The notes below the pieces were generated by a model. The model ran no database searches and was not told the DNA's origin. It saw nothing but the letters and a program-made list of their open reading frames with translations. Of a DNA stretch of 64,000 bases, positions 33,817-42,218 are shown piece by piece. Position 1 is the stretch's first letter. Each line of letters opens with the position of its first letter. The stretch lies in NCBI RefSeq assembly GCF_015207005.2, contig NZ_JADEXS020000001.1, forward strand, positions 6,409,001 through 6,473,000, in the 5' to 3' direction. Source of the stretch: Desmonostoc muscorum LEGE 12446. Its GTDB lineage: Bacteria; Cyanobacteriota; Cyanobacteriia; Cyanobacteriales; Nostocaceae. A program made the translations under genes and the position numbers.

Positions 33817-35604
33817 TTGCAGGTCAGGAGAGAAAGCAGCAAAAGTGTAAATTTCCGAGTTGAAGAGGCAAATAAAGGCGTGGGTCAGCATCAACCTGCT
33901 CAGCTAGAACGCTACAATCCAGACGCGATCGCTCGCTACTATGGTTACCGTCCCTGGCTAGCCTGGGGGCGATTGCTGAAAATTATCTGGTCTTTCGCAG
34001 GATTTATACTCAGTATAAAGTTGGATGAATGGCAAGATAAAGTTGAGCAGAACCAGGTAAAACGAGCTATCCACCTGCGAAAACTGCTCACAGGTCTGGG
34101 GCCTACTTTTATAAAAGTTGGTCAAGCCCTTTCCACCAGACCTGACCTGATACGTAAAAATTTTTTAGAAGAACTGGTGAAGTTGCAAGACCAGTTACCA
34201 CCATTCGATAATGCGATCGCTTACCAAATTATCGAAACGGAACTAGACCGACCCATTCACGACTGTTTTAGTGAGCTGTCACCCAACCCAGTAGCTGCGG
34301 CTAGCTTGGGTCAAGTATACCGTGGTCGTTTGGTCACTGGGGAAGAAGTCGCAGTCAAAGTGCAACGCCCCAACTTACGCCCGGTTCTCACACGCGACTT
34401 ATATTTGATGCGGTGGGCGGCGAGTTGGCTAGCTCCTTGGTTACCCCTCAATCTGGGTCACGACCTGACTTTAATTGTGGACGAGTTTGGCACCAAGTTA
34501 TTTGAAGAAATTGACTATATTAATGAAGGCCGCAACGCCGAAAAATTTGCTAGCAACTTCCATAACGACCCGCAGGTAAAAGTCCCAGGGATTTACTGGC
34601 GTTATACCAACACCCACGTTTTAACCCTGGAATGGATTAACGGCTTCAAGCTAACAGACACCCAACGCATCCGGGAAGCAGGTTTAGACCCAGAAACCAT
34701 CATCCAAATTGGCGTTACCTCAGGTTTGCAACAGTTGTTAGAACACGGGTTCTTCCATGCAGACCCCCATCCTGGTAATTTGTTTGCTATGCCCGATGGT
34801 CGCATGGCTTACATAGACTTTGGCATGATGGATCAATTGGAGGAAACCACCAAGGAAACACTAGTAGATGCACTAGTGCATTTGGTGAATAAAGACTACA
34901 CCGATTTAGCCGAAGACTTTGTAAAATTGGGGTTTTTGACTCCAGACACAAATATTTGCCCGATTGTACCCGCATTAGAAGCGGTGTTGGGAAATGCGAT
35001 CGGTAAAAACGTCGGGGATTTTAACTTCAAAACGATCACCGATGACTTCTCGGAACTGATGTATGAATATCCTTTTCGAGTTCCGGCGAAGTTTGCTTTA
35101 ATTATTCGTTCCCTGGTGACTCAAGAAGGTATTGCTCTCTCGCTCAACCGGGATTTCAAAATCGTCGAGGTGGGTTATCCATATATAGCACGGCGATTGC
35201 TGACGGGAGAATCGCCTGCATTGCGGCGACGACTATTGAATGTGCTATTTAAAGATGGTAAATTCCAGTGGCAGCGGTTAGAAAACTTAATTATGATCGC
35301 TCGTACTGATGGCAACTTTGATGTCGTACCCACAGCCCAAATGGGATTCCAATATTTGATGTCCGAAGAAGGCAAATTTCTCCGGCGACAGCTAGTGCTT
35401 GCTCTCACCGAAGATGACCGCCTGCACACCGAAGAAGTCCAACGCCTGTGGAACCTGGTTAAAGATGACTTAAAACCAGATCGTTTATTAAATGTGGCGA
35501 TCGGTATTTTAACAGAATTATCCAGAGAAGGCGCGGCTGCCATCTTACCAAAAGCTACATTCCTTGGATCTTTTGTTGGAAACCAATCAGGAACTAAAAA
35601 CTAA
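33817..35604 (+). CDS. ABC1/AarF/UbiB-family atypical kinase
   Basis: A 595-residue atypical protein kinase-like ATPase. Relatives act in quinone (ubiquinone, plastoquinone) biosynthesis or lipid homeostasis at membranes. Hallmarks are all visible: the KxGQ helix FIKVGQALSTRPDLI, the alanine-rich loop PVAAASLGQVYRG in place of a glycine loop, the invariant lysine VAVKVQRP, the catalytic-loop equivalent HADPHPGNLF and the metal-binding YIDFGMMDQ. The only in-frame start covering the N-terminus is TTG 33817; a GTG at 33880, just before GQHQPAQLERYNPDAI, is also possible. It is monocistronic. Cyanobacteria carry several paralogues, and the precise role of this one is not evident. Confidence 0.92.
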   Translation: MQVRRESSKSVNFRVEEANKGVGQHQPAQLERYNPDAIARYYGYRPWLAWGRLLKIIWSFAGFILSIKLDEWQDKVEQNQVKRAIHLRKLLTGLGPTFIKVGQALSTRPDLIRKNFLEELVKLQDQLPPFDNAIAYQIIETELDRPIHDCFSELSPNPVAAASLGQVYRGRLVTGEEVAVKVQRPNLRPVLTRDLYLMRWAASWLAPWLPLNLGHDLTLIVDEFGTKLFEEIDYINEGRNAEKFASNFHNDPQVKVPGIYWRYTNTHVLTLEWINGFKLTDTQRIREAGLDPETIIQIGVTSGLQQLLEHGFFHADPHPGNLFAMPDGRMAYIDFGMMDQLEETTKETLVDALVHLVNKDYTDLAEDFVKLGFLTPDTNICPIVPALEAVLGNAIGKNVGDFNFKTITDDFSELMYEYPFRVPAKFALIIRSLVTQEGIALSLNRDFKIVEVGYPYIARRLLTGESPALRRRLLNVLFKDGKFQWQRLENLIMIARTDGNFDVVPTAQMGFQYLMSEEGKFLRRQLVLALTEDDRLHTEEVQRLWNLVKDDLKPDRLLNVAIGILTELSREGAAAILPKATFLGSFVGNQSGTKN

Positions 35605-35727
35605 AAAATTTTAATAAGAATTCAGGAGTCAGGAGTCAGAATTCAGAATGAATTATGTCACTGATTTATTCAGAATTCTGAATTCTGAATTCTGAATTCT
35701 TTTTTTTAATATCAACCAGGAGTTTCC

Positions 35728-36102
35728 ATGTACTATTTCCCCTTGCAACCCCCTTACTTTCTCTTAATTGCTGGCTTTCTGGCAGCATTAACATCTGGCA
35801 TAGCATTATCTGGGACTTTGAAAGTAATTGTACAGAAATGGCCAAGCGAGCCTACAGAAAATACTAAACCGCGTTCTCCATTGAAACAATTATTTGTGCC
35901 ATTTCTGGGCATAACTGCTGGTATTTGTTTATTTATGTCTTCAGGCTTGGAAATATTTGGCTTTCCTTACTTGCTAGCTTTAGGAGTTGGTTTACCAATT
36001 AGTCTGCTGACTTGTTTGTTAGTGTGGTTGCAATTGGGAAGTATGCTCGTTTTTATCGAACGCGAAGGAATGCAATCTCTAGATTTAGATGCCGAGGGAT
36101 GA
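35728..36102 (+). CDS. Small conserved-looking membrane protein, function unknown
   Basis: A 124-residue protein with three or four hydrophobic segments: about 10-33 (YFLLIAGFLAALTSGIALSG), 54-72, and 78-105 as one long or two short helices. A hydrophilic loop, KWPSEPTENTKPRSPLKQ, separates the first from the rest, and the C-terminus is acidic (LDLDAEG). The start is preceded by CAGGAGTTTCC. I do not recognise a family. It follows the UbiB-like gene by 120 bases of repeat, so a functional link is not shown. Confidence 0.65.
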   Translation: MYYFPLQPPYFLLIAGFLAALTSGIALSGTLKVIVQKWPSEPTENTKPRSPLKQLFVPFLGITAGICLFMSSGLEIFGFPYLLALGVGLPISLLTCLLVWLQLGSMLVFIEREGMQSLDLDAEG

Positions 36103-36110
36103 TGTAGAAG

Positions 36111-36270
36111 AGACCTCTTGCATAAATAAGTTTTTATCTCACGCAAAGGCGCATTCGGCGAAGCCGTTCCCGTTCGCGTAGCGTCTCCGTTCGCGCAGCG
36201 TCTCCGAAAGGAGAAGGAGAAGGGTAGGCGGAAAGAATAAGGTAAAAATAAGGACTTTTGCAAGAAGTCT
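36111..36270. mobile_element. MITE-like element, AGACNTCTTGCA family, copy C
   Basis: Left end AGACCTCTTGCATAAATAAG and right end AGGACTTTTGCAAGAAGTCT give inverted termini AGAC..GTCT. The first interior block (TTTTTATCTCACGCAAAGGCGC) matches copy A. The rest has been filled by two GTTCGCGNAGCGTCTCC units, which suggests nested insertion. Confidence 0.65.
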
Positions 36271-36356
36271 AAGGAACAAGGAGGGCGATCGACGATTAGT
36301 TTCACCTCCAAGGTCATCCTGAAGGGCTAGCGAGTCACCAATGACCTAGAAATTGC

Positions 36357-36391
36357 AAATCCCTCTTAGCGCGGGCTAGAGAGGGATTTTT
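36357..36391. terminator. Bidirectional terminator-like hairpin
   Basis: AAATCCCTCT (36357-36366) pairs with AGAGGGATTT (36380-36389), with an inner TAGC/GCTA, and T residues follow. Placed between the small membrane protein gene (+) and the EF-hand gene (-), it could serve both. Confidence 0.7.
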
Positions 36392-36581
36392 GGTATTGGG
36401 TATTTGGTATTGGGTTTTTTGACCGTGCCAATTTTAGATTTTAGATTTTAGATTATTTCGGTACTCCTTTCCTGCGGAACGCTACGCGAACCCAGAAGCA
36501 AGCTACATGCCCCGCCCGTTCGCGTAGCGTCTCGTAGAGAAGTCAAGCGGAACAAATCCAAAATCCAAAATTGTTTGACTG

Positions 36582-36815
36582 CTAGGTTAAATTATTTGCT
36601 TTCTCAACTGCGTTCTTTAGCTCTTCAAAGGTAATACTACCGTCTTCGTCTGAATCATACTGTACTAGTAACTCCTGGGGGCTACTGGTATTTGTTTCTG
36701 ATGAGACGATTGCACTTAAGCCAGGACTTAAAAAAAGATCATTAATGGAGACTTTGCCGTCTTGATCGTTATCTAAGGTATTAAAAAGAGATTGAAGCTC
36801 TTGCTCGGTTGCCAT
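36582..36815 (-). CDS. Two-EF-hand calcium-binding small protein
   Basis: A 77-residue acidic protein with two canonical EF-hand loops. The first (residues 15-26) is DNDQDGKVSIND, and the second (54-65) is DSDEDGSITFEE, with Asp or Glu at the coordinating positions and Gly at position 6. The first loop ends in Asp at position 12, the second in Glu. There is no signal peptide or membrane segment, so it should be cytosolic. It resembles the small EF-hand calcium sensor CSE described in Anabaena sp. PCC 7120; that link is from memory of size and layout, not a comparison. AGGTAG precedes the ATG. It ends just before the polysaccharide operon's region but has its own flanks. Confidence 0.85.
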   Translation of the reverse strand: MATEQELQSLFNTLDNDQDGKVSINDLFLSPGLSAIVSSETNTSSPQELLVQYDSDEDGSITFEELKNAVEKANNLT

Positions 36816-37059
36816 AAATTTCTACCTGAATTAGTTTTTCAATTTAATATCTCATTAATATGTCAACATTAAACAAACTTATATCCTTAGACGTAGAAAC
36901 AGATATCGCTGCGGCTTAGATCAGGTGTACGCTGTGATACAAGGTCTACATCTGACCGAAGACAAAAGGGATACAGAGCCAATAAATTCATTTATGAACA
37001 ATGTAAAAACAATTGTGCCGCGATGCGTCAGCACACAGCCCAAAAGTCCTTACTCATCT

Positions 37060-38088
37060 TTATTTAGTAATTCTATCTTTGAAATTGCGGTAGTTTAGCT
37101 TAAAATTGTTGATTTTTTGCTGGATAAAACTGGTAGTAGATTTTTGCAGAAGTGTTAATTGACTTGGGCGCGTAAAGGTTTGAGGGCGTTTTTCAGGTGA
37201 TTTTAAATAGCGATAGTATAAGAAAACGTCGCGGTAAGGAATATCAACATCTTCACCTGCACAAAGCCGCGTAAAATTTGACGAAGATACACTCATATAG
37301 TGAAGATATGTTATGGGTGTTTCCTCAGCGTAAAGGATATTATCTACAACATTAAATTTAGAAGCCCAATGACAACCCGTACCGCCGTCATAATTGGCGT
37401 AGTTATAGTAAGAAATTCCACTTTTTAAAACTAAATAATTAAGAACTGTTTGGTCGGAATCTGCCCATGCGAGTGCATCAGCTTCACCTGCTTCTAAATT
37501 TTCTAAGATATTTGCTAAAGTAGTAGCATCAAAAATCTTCTTTTTAGAAGCAAACCAACCAGAACAAAAAATGCGATCGCTAATATTTTCTTGATGAAAA
37601 ATTTCTTGGAGTTTGTCTTCTGTCCAATCAAAAATGTACTTCAAATCTGATTTATATTGAAAGTCATTCGTAACCCAATCATATTGATCTAACTTCTGAT
37701 AAACATCATCTAGTGGTTTCATCAACAGGGTGTCTCCATCAAAGAAGATAAACTTGTCAAATGGGCCATCTAAACAACAAAGTTTTCTATGTCTTTCTAT
37801 ACGAAAATTCTCTGATAAGCCATATTCTCTCCAGAGTTTTAATGCTCTTGGATGAGCTTTCCAGATACGAGTACCAAATTCTTCCCAGCGAGCTATTGAA
37901 GCATAATCTTCAAATAAAGTGACATTATCTCTAGCTGCTATCTCTGCCTTTACTTTGTCTAGCTGCTCATTATATGGAATTACACAAACAGGAATTTTTC
38001 TACCTGCATTAGCTTCTATACTGTTGAGCAAAGCAACTAGTTGATCGTAAACGACATCATTGGCTAGGGTATAAATACCATCAATCAT
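37060..38088 (-). CDS. GT-A-type glycosyltransferase, paralogue 1 of 3
   Basis: A 342-residue protein, presumably a GT8-like nucleotide-sugar transferase. It has the same opening as its two upstream neighbours (GIYTLANDVVYDQLVALLNSI) and the metal-binding DxD motif in FIFFDGDTLLM. A SDQTVLNYLVL segment follows, and a C-terminal YLHYMS motif carries the histidine expected to bind metal. The start at 38088 is chosen because AGGAG lies ten bases upstream and because it aligns with the paralogues; an ATG 36 bases earlier would overlap the previous gene. It is the last gene of the minus-strand glycan operon. Its sugar and acceptor are unknown. Confidence 0.8.
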   Translation of the reverse strand: MIDGIYTLANDVVYDQLVALLNSIEANAGRKIPVCVIPYNEQLDKVKAEIAARDNVTLFEDYASIARWEEFGTRIWKAHPRALKLWREYGLSENFRIERHRKLCCLDGPFDKFIFFDGDTLLMKPLDDVYQKLDQYDWVTNDFQYKSDLKYIFDWTEDKLQEIFHQENISDRIFCSGWFASKKKIFDATTLANILENLEAGEADALAWADSDQTVLNYLVLKSGISYYNYANYDGGTGCHWASKFNVVDNILYAEETPITYLHYMSVSSSNFTRLCAGEDVDIPYRDVFLYYRYLKSPEKRPQTFTRPSQLTLLQKSTTSFIQQKINNFKLNYRNFKDRITK

Positions 38089-38104
38089 CGGGGTACTCCT
38101 GATA

Positions 38105-38995
38105 TTAAGTGCGAGTAGCGACAAAGGGAAATAAACGGCGAGTTAATTTGGGAATAAAGGCAAATTTCCCCTCGTGAAGATAGCGATAGTGTTCCCACAA
38201 TTCCCAATAGGGGCTACCAGTTTTAATCCGTATGCCAGCCCAATGTAGATATTTTAGTCGTTGTCCCTGGTCATAGAGCGCGTAGTCTTGCTGTTGGAAA
38301 TTTCGTGAACCCGCCCAACTACCAGGCCCTCCTCCAGGAATTTTGACGAGATTACCACGTTTGGCAATCAGTTTGAGAACTAAATAATTTAAAATTGGTT
38401 GGTCTGTAACTCCTTCGGAAAAATCAAAATATTCCCGATGCGTTGCACATTCGCGCAAGGTTTCATCCATTTGTTCTTCGGTAATTGTTCCTTTTTTGGC
38501 AGCCCAAAAACCGCTGTTGAAAACATCTTCAAGTTGGGTATCTGAAAAAATTTGTTGTTCTTTGACTAATGGCGAAAAAATATTTCGCAGCTTGTCATTG
38601 GCGTGATGATAATCACAACAGAAGAAATCGACTTCTGCAAGTTTGTCTAAATTGTCAGCAATTTTTTCAAAAACTACAATATCTGTATCAATATAAATAA
38701 ACTCATCTAAAGGACCAAACCACGCCACTAGTTTACGCATTTTGTTGGGTAAGGCGAGGAAATCTCGATCAAAAATTTCGCCGATGCGTTGGGTAAATTT
38801 ATCAATAAATTCTAAATCGGGGAAAATTTGCACGTTGTGTAAGGTACTAAGTTGCTCTGCTACCTTGTGATAATTTTCATTAAAAGGTATGAGATAAATT
38901 GTTACTTCTGGGTCATAGTAACGAATACTATTAAGTAAGGCGATCGCATTATCGATAACTCGATCATTGGCAACGATATAAATTCCCCTGCTCAT
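38105..38995 (-). CDS. GT-A-type glycosyltransferase, paralogue 2 of 3
   Basis: A 296-residue paralogue. It opens RGIYIVANDRVIDNAIALLNSI and has the DxD motif YIDTDIVVFE, the sequence VTDQPILNYLVL, and the C-terminal YLHWAG histidine motif. It is shorter than its neighbours and the most divergent of the three. Its start is three bases after the stop of the upstream paralogue, a spacing typical of coupled translation. Confidence 0.8.
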   Translation of the reverse strand: MSRGIYIVANDRVIDNAIALLNSIRYYDPEVTIYLIPFNENYHKVAEQLSTLHNVQIFPDLEFIDKFTQRIGEIFDRDFLALPNKMRKLVAWFGPLDEFIYIDTDIVVFEKIADNLDKLAEVDFFCCDYHHANDKLRNIFSPLVKEQQIFSDTQLEDVFNSGFWAAKKGTITEEQMDETLRECATHREYFDFSEGVTDQPILNYLVLKLIAKRGNLVKIPGGGPGSWAGSRNFQQQDYALYDQGQRLKYLHWAGIRIKTGSPYWELWEHYRYLHEGKFAFIPKLTRRLFPFVATRT

Positions 38996-38998
38996 AAA

Positions 38999-39973
38999 TT
39001 ATCCTTGTTTAATTAACTTAAGTTTTTTCAAAGTCCTAGTCAGGAAATTTGGTGGTGAAGCATTATAGTGTTTGGGAGGATGTTTAAATACGGGAAGTTT
39101 CTCTGGTTCATGTAGGTAACGATAATAAAGAAATAAATCTCGATAAGGAAACTCAATATTTTCTCCAGCGCATACTGCTTGATTAACTGTAGGAGGAATT
39201 CCAATATAATGAAGGTAAGTTAATCGATTACCTTTGTCATACAAAATTCTTTCTTTTTCCTCAAAATGTAAAGAAGTGACAGTACATCCAGTGATCTGAT
39301 TATTTGGTAAATGATGAGCAAAGTTGTAAATGGGTATACCCAAACGCATAAACATATAATTGAGAACTGGCTGGTCTCCTGTAGAATAGAGAATTTCCTG
39401 TTCTCCATTTCTTAAATAAGATAATAATTCTGCTATTTTTTCTTGATTAAATAAACCTTTTTTAGAAGCATAAAATCCAGAACAAAATATTTCTTTAGAG
39501 ATGCGCTGTTCAGGAAAAACTTTAAATAATTTGGAGGAATTGACGTTATAAACTTTATCTGGGTATTTAAACTGAAAATCGTAAACAACACAGTCATATT
39601 GATTCAATCTATCAAAAACAAAATCTAGTGAATTCATCACTATAGTATCAGCATCCAAATAAACAAATTTATCAAATGGCCCATCAAAGGCACAAAATCT
39701 TCGATGACCACCATAAATTCTATATTTATGTTTGTTCATACTAGCAGGACTAGCCTCTAGCATAAATTCATCCCAGCGCTTGATAGATTCTTGATCGTCG
39801 AAAAGAAATACATTGGGACGTTTAGCTATTTCTTCAGCAATGCGTTGTGTTTGGTCATCAAAAGGATAGATACAGACAGGGGTTTCTTTGCCTAGTATCA
39901 CATCAATACTATTGAGCAAAGCTACCAGTTGATCGAAAACATAATCATTAGCAAGAGTACAAATACCATTCAT
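38999..39973 (-). CDS. GT-A-type glycosyltransferase, paralogue 3 of 3
   Basis: A 324-residue paralogue of the two downstream genes, closest to the 342-residue one. It opens NGICTLANDYVFDQLVALLNSID and has the DxD motif FVYLDADTIVM, the sequence STGDQPVLNYMF and the C-terminal YLHYIG motif. It starts three bases after the stop of the GT10-like gene. The three copies probably add related sugars or the same sugar at different steps. Confidence 0.8.
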   Translation of the reverse strand: MNGICTLANDYVFDQLVALLNSIDVILGKETPVCIYPFDDQTQRIAEEIAKRPNVFLFDDQESIKRWDEFMLEASPASMNKHKYRIYGGHRRFCAFDGPFDKFVYLDADTIVMNSLDFVFDRLNQYDCVVYDFQFKYPDKVYNVNSSKLFKVFPEQRISKEIFCSGFYASKKGLFNQEKIAELLSYLRNGEQEILYSTGDQPVLNYMFMRLGIPIYNFAHHLPNNQITGCTVTSLHFEEKERILYDKGNRLTYLHYIGIPPTVNQAVCAGENIEFPYRDLFLYYRYLHEPEKLPVFKHPPKHYNASPPNFLTRTLKKLKLIKQG

Positions 39974-39976
39974 AAT

Positions 39977-40936
39977 TTATGAGTGTTGAACAACAAAGTC
40001 TGACAACCAATTAAGCAGATTTAATTTGTGTAAAATGATTTGACGTGCTTCGGCGATCGCATCTTTTGCCTGATACCAAAAGTCAGGCGTTGCTGTCACT
40101 TCTTGGATATAAGCAATGCCTTTTTCATCTAAACTGGGCAATCTTAAAAAACTACCCGGTGGTAATAATTTATCAGCAGCCGGGCCACCATAATAAATTG
40201 GCAGGCACCAAGCCAGTAAACTATCCCAAAGTTTTTCACTTACATACCAATTATTATCAGCATAGTTTTCAATTGCTAAATTGTAATAGTATGGTGCCAT
40301 GCCATACCATTTATTACCCAATTCTCCTGATTTTTTCGCCCATTCTGGTAAATTGCGCCCATACAAATCAAACTTAATACCACTCGATTGTAGAGATTGC
40401 AAAAAGTCTAAACGCTGGCGATGGTTGGCTGTGCGGTTAATTCCTGAAGTAATCCAACTACATGGGGCAACTTTTTGGGGAGGTGGCATTTCATTTAAAT
40501 CTTGAAATGTATTTGAATGATACCAAATAGCGGGCATATAGTCAGGAATAGGGGCAAAATCATCAGGACCAGAAATGTAACCGCAATATTTTTGGGCTTG
40601 TTGATAATTATGATTATTGATTTCTAAAACTTCATCTAAGGGCGGTTCTCTTAGTAGATAAATAATCCGTTCTTTGTTGACACCACGCAGGAGAGAATCA
40701 AGATTAACGGCTGATTTTTGCTGGCGTTTGCGGAAGCGATCAAACCATGATTGTTGCGGCGCTGGTTGGGGAAAATCAAATTGATACATTAGCAAAAAAT
40801 CTGGTTTTGCTGCTAGGGCTTGCATTTGTATATTGCCCCAAATTCCAAATTGATGGGGGGTTTGCTGCCAAAGCCAATCGGCTCTAGTTTCTAAACCTCG
40901 ATAGCTGCTAATCATTCCTACTGTTTTCATCGTCAT
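39977..40936 (-). CDS. GT10-like (fucosyltransferase-type) glycosyltransferase
   Basis: A 319-residue protein whose C-terminal half carries the motif that marks GT10 alpha-1,3-fucosyltransferases: ENYADNNWYVSEKLWDSLLA, followed by LPIYYGGP at about residues 228-255. The Glu-Asn pair, the Ser/Thr-Glu-Lys triad and the YYGGP loop are conserved. The N-terminal half, including IYLLREPP, fits the acceptor domain. Fucose or a similar deoxysugar would be the predicted donor. It sits inside the minus-strand operon, 60 bases downstream of a GT4 gene. Confidence 0.78.
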   Translation of the reverse strand: MTMKTVGMISSYRGLETRADWLWQQTPHQFGIWGNIQMQALAAKPDFLLMYQFDFPQPAPQQSWFDRFRKRQQKSAVNLDSLLRGVNKERIIYLLREPPLDEVLEINNHNYQQAQKYCGYISGPDDFAPIPDYMPAIWYHSNTFQDLNEMPPPQKVAPCSWITSGINRTANHRQRLDFLQSLQSSGIKFDLYGRNLPEWAKKSGELGNKWYGMAPYYYNLAIENYADNNWYVSEKLWDSLLAWCLPIYYGGPAADKLLPPGSFLRLPSLDEKGIAYIQEVTATPDFWYQAKDAIAEARQIILHKLNLLNWLSDFVVQHS

Positions 40937-40996
40937 TTGTTATTTGGAAATAATAATTTGTTGGTTCATGCAGGGGCGCCGAGAGGAATGAGGAGT

Positions 40997-42214
40997 TTAG
41001 ATGGGTTTTTCTAGCGGTTGAAGTAGAGATTTATCGACGTAATTTAGGATTTTTGCGGCTCTGTTTTCCCAAGAGAATTGTTTTACAAATTCGATGCTAT
41101 TTGGGTAACCTTCTATTTTTCGGGGATGAGTTTCTAGGACTCGCTTTAAACTTTCGGCAAATTTGCTGGGGTTATCTGGTTCACACCAAGCAGCTATGGC
41201 TTGGGTATTTTGGAACTCAATTAATGATGGAATTTCTGTAGCAACGATGGGAGTCCCTGAGGCGAAATAGTCAAACAATTTTAAGGGAGATGTAAAAGTT
41301 GCGGCTTTTCCTGAACAATGGGGGTGAGCTAAAACATCTGCTGCTTGTAACAAAGATGCTAATTCGTTCTGTAAGACATAACCCAAAAATTTAATGTTGT
41401 GAACTTGTTTTTCTTTGACTAATTTTTGATAGTATTCGACTTCTGTTGGTTTACCGCCTGCACAGGCAAATTGCACATTTGGCATTTCTTGAGCTACTTC
41501 AATTAATACATCAATACCTTTAAATTGCTGTATGGCTCCTGCATAAACTACTAATTTTTGGCTTTCGTCTCGCAAGAGCTTTTGACGCCATTCTGCTGCT
41601 TTTTGTGGTTGTCGCTCCATAAATAAGCGATTAAAACCGTTGTGCAGCGTAATCACTTTTTCTGGCGGCATACCATTTTTAATCATGCTTTCGCGGATAG
41701 TTTCTACAACTGTGATGGTAATTTGTAACAGCGGATTGTTGACTATTTCTGGCTCAAATGGTTTTTCTTCGTGGTGGTGATGTTCGTAAATTGCTGGAAC
41801 ACCATTTTTAATAGCAGCTTTGATAAAATTCCAGTTGCGGCTGTGGACAATTTTGGTAGTTGGAAGTATGTGAAAGGGTAAATAATATTTGCAGGCGATG
41901 GTGTTAGAATCGGTGAATTTGCTGGGGAAATGGTCAATTGGCCAAGGCATCGGTAAGGGCGCAACTTTTAATTTGTCATGGAGGTTGTAATATTTAATAA
42001 GTTCGGTTGGTGTTTTTTTCGGTTGAAAAGGACGCGCTAAATTAATTAGGTTACTGGGATTTATTTTTTTGTCCAGGTATACCAAAACTGCGGAATAACC
42101 CAAGTTGGCGGCGGCATTAGCAGCATTTGTAGATTGGACTAAATGAGCCTCTGGCTGGGGCAGTTCTTCCCCAATGAAGTAAATATAGTGTTTTTTATTA
42201 TTACCATTTTTCAT
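40997..42214 (-). CDS. GT4-family glycosyltransferase
   Basis: A 405-residue GT-B glycosyltransferase. It has an N-terminal donor/acceptor domain (AHLVQSTNAANAAANLG), then LVVYAGAIQQFKGIDVLIEVA and the signature HPHCSGKAATFTSPLKLFDY, with the E/F-x-S-P-L-K loop typical of this subgroup. ATG 42214 is preferred over an upstream start at 42241, which would overlap the ABC transporter; it leaves four bases between the genes. Part of the minus-strand operon. Confidence 0.85.
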   Translation of the reverse strand: MKNGNNKKHYIYFIGEELPQPEAHLVQSTNAANAAANLGYSAVLVYLDKKINPSNLINLARPFQPKKTPTELIKYYNLHDKLKVAPLPMPWPIDHFPSKFTDSNTIACKYYLPFHILPTTKIVHSRNWNFIKAAIKNGVPAIYEHHHHEEKPFEPEIVNNPLLQITITVVETIRESMIKNGMPPEKVITLHNGFNRLFMERQPQKAAEWRQKLLRDESQKLVVYAGAIQQFKGIDVLIEVAQEMPNVQFACAGGKPTEVEYYQKLVKEKQVHNIKFLGYVLQNELASLLQAADVLAHPHCSGKAATFTSPLKLFDYFASGTPIVATEIPSLIEFQNTQAIAAWCEPDNPSKFAESLKRVLETHPRKIEGYPNSIEFVKQFSWENRAAKILNYVDKSLLQPLEKPI

Positions 42215-42218
42215 AATT

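Larger units (their letters stand above)
36103..36581. other. Repeat spacer with MITE copy C and a bidirectional terminator
   Basis: Contains MITE copy C (36111-36270), a hairpin terminator (36357-36391) and a second block of GTTCGCGTAGCGTCTC-type and AATCCAAAATCC-type dispersed repeats (36470-36570). No gene is supported. Confidence 0.6.
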
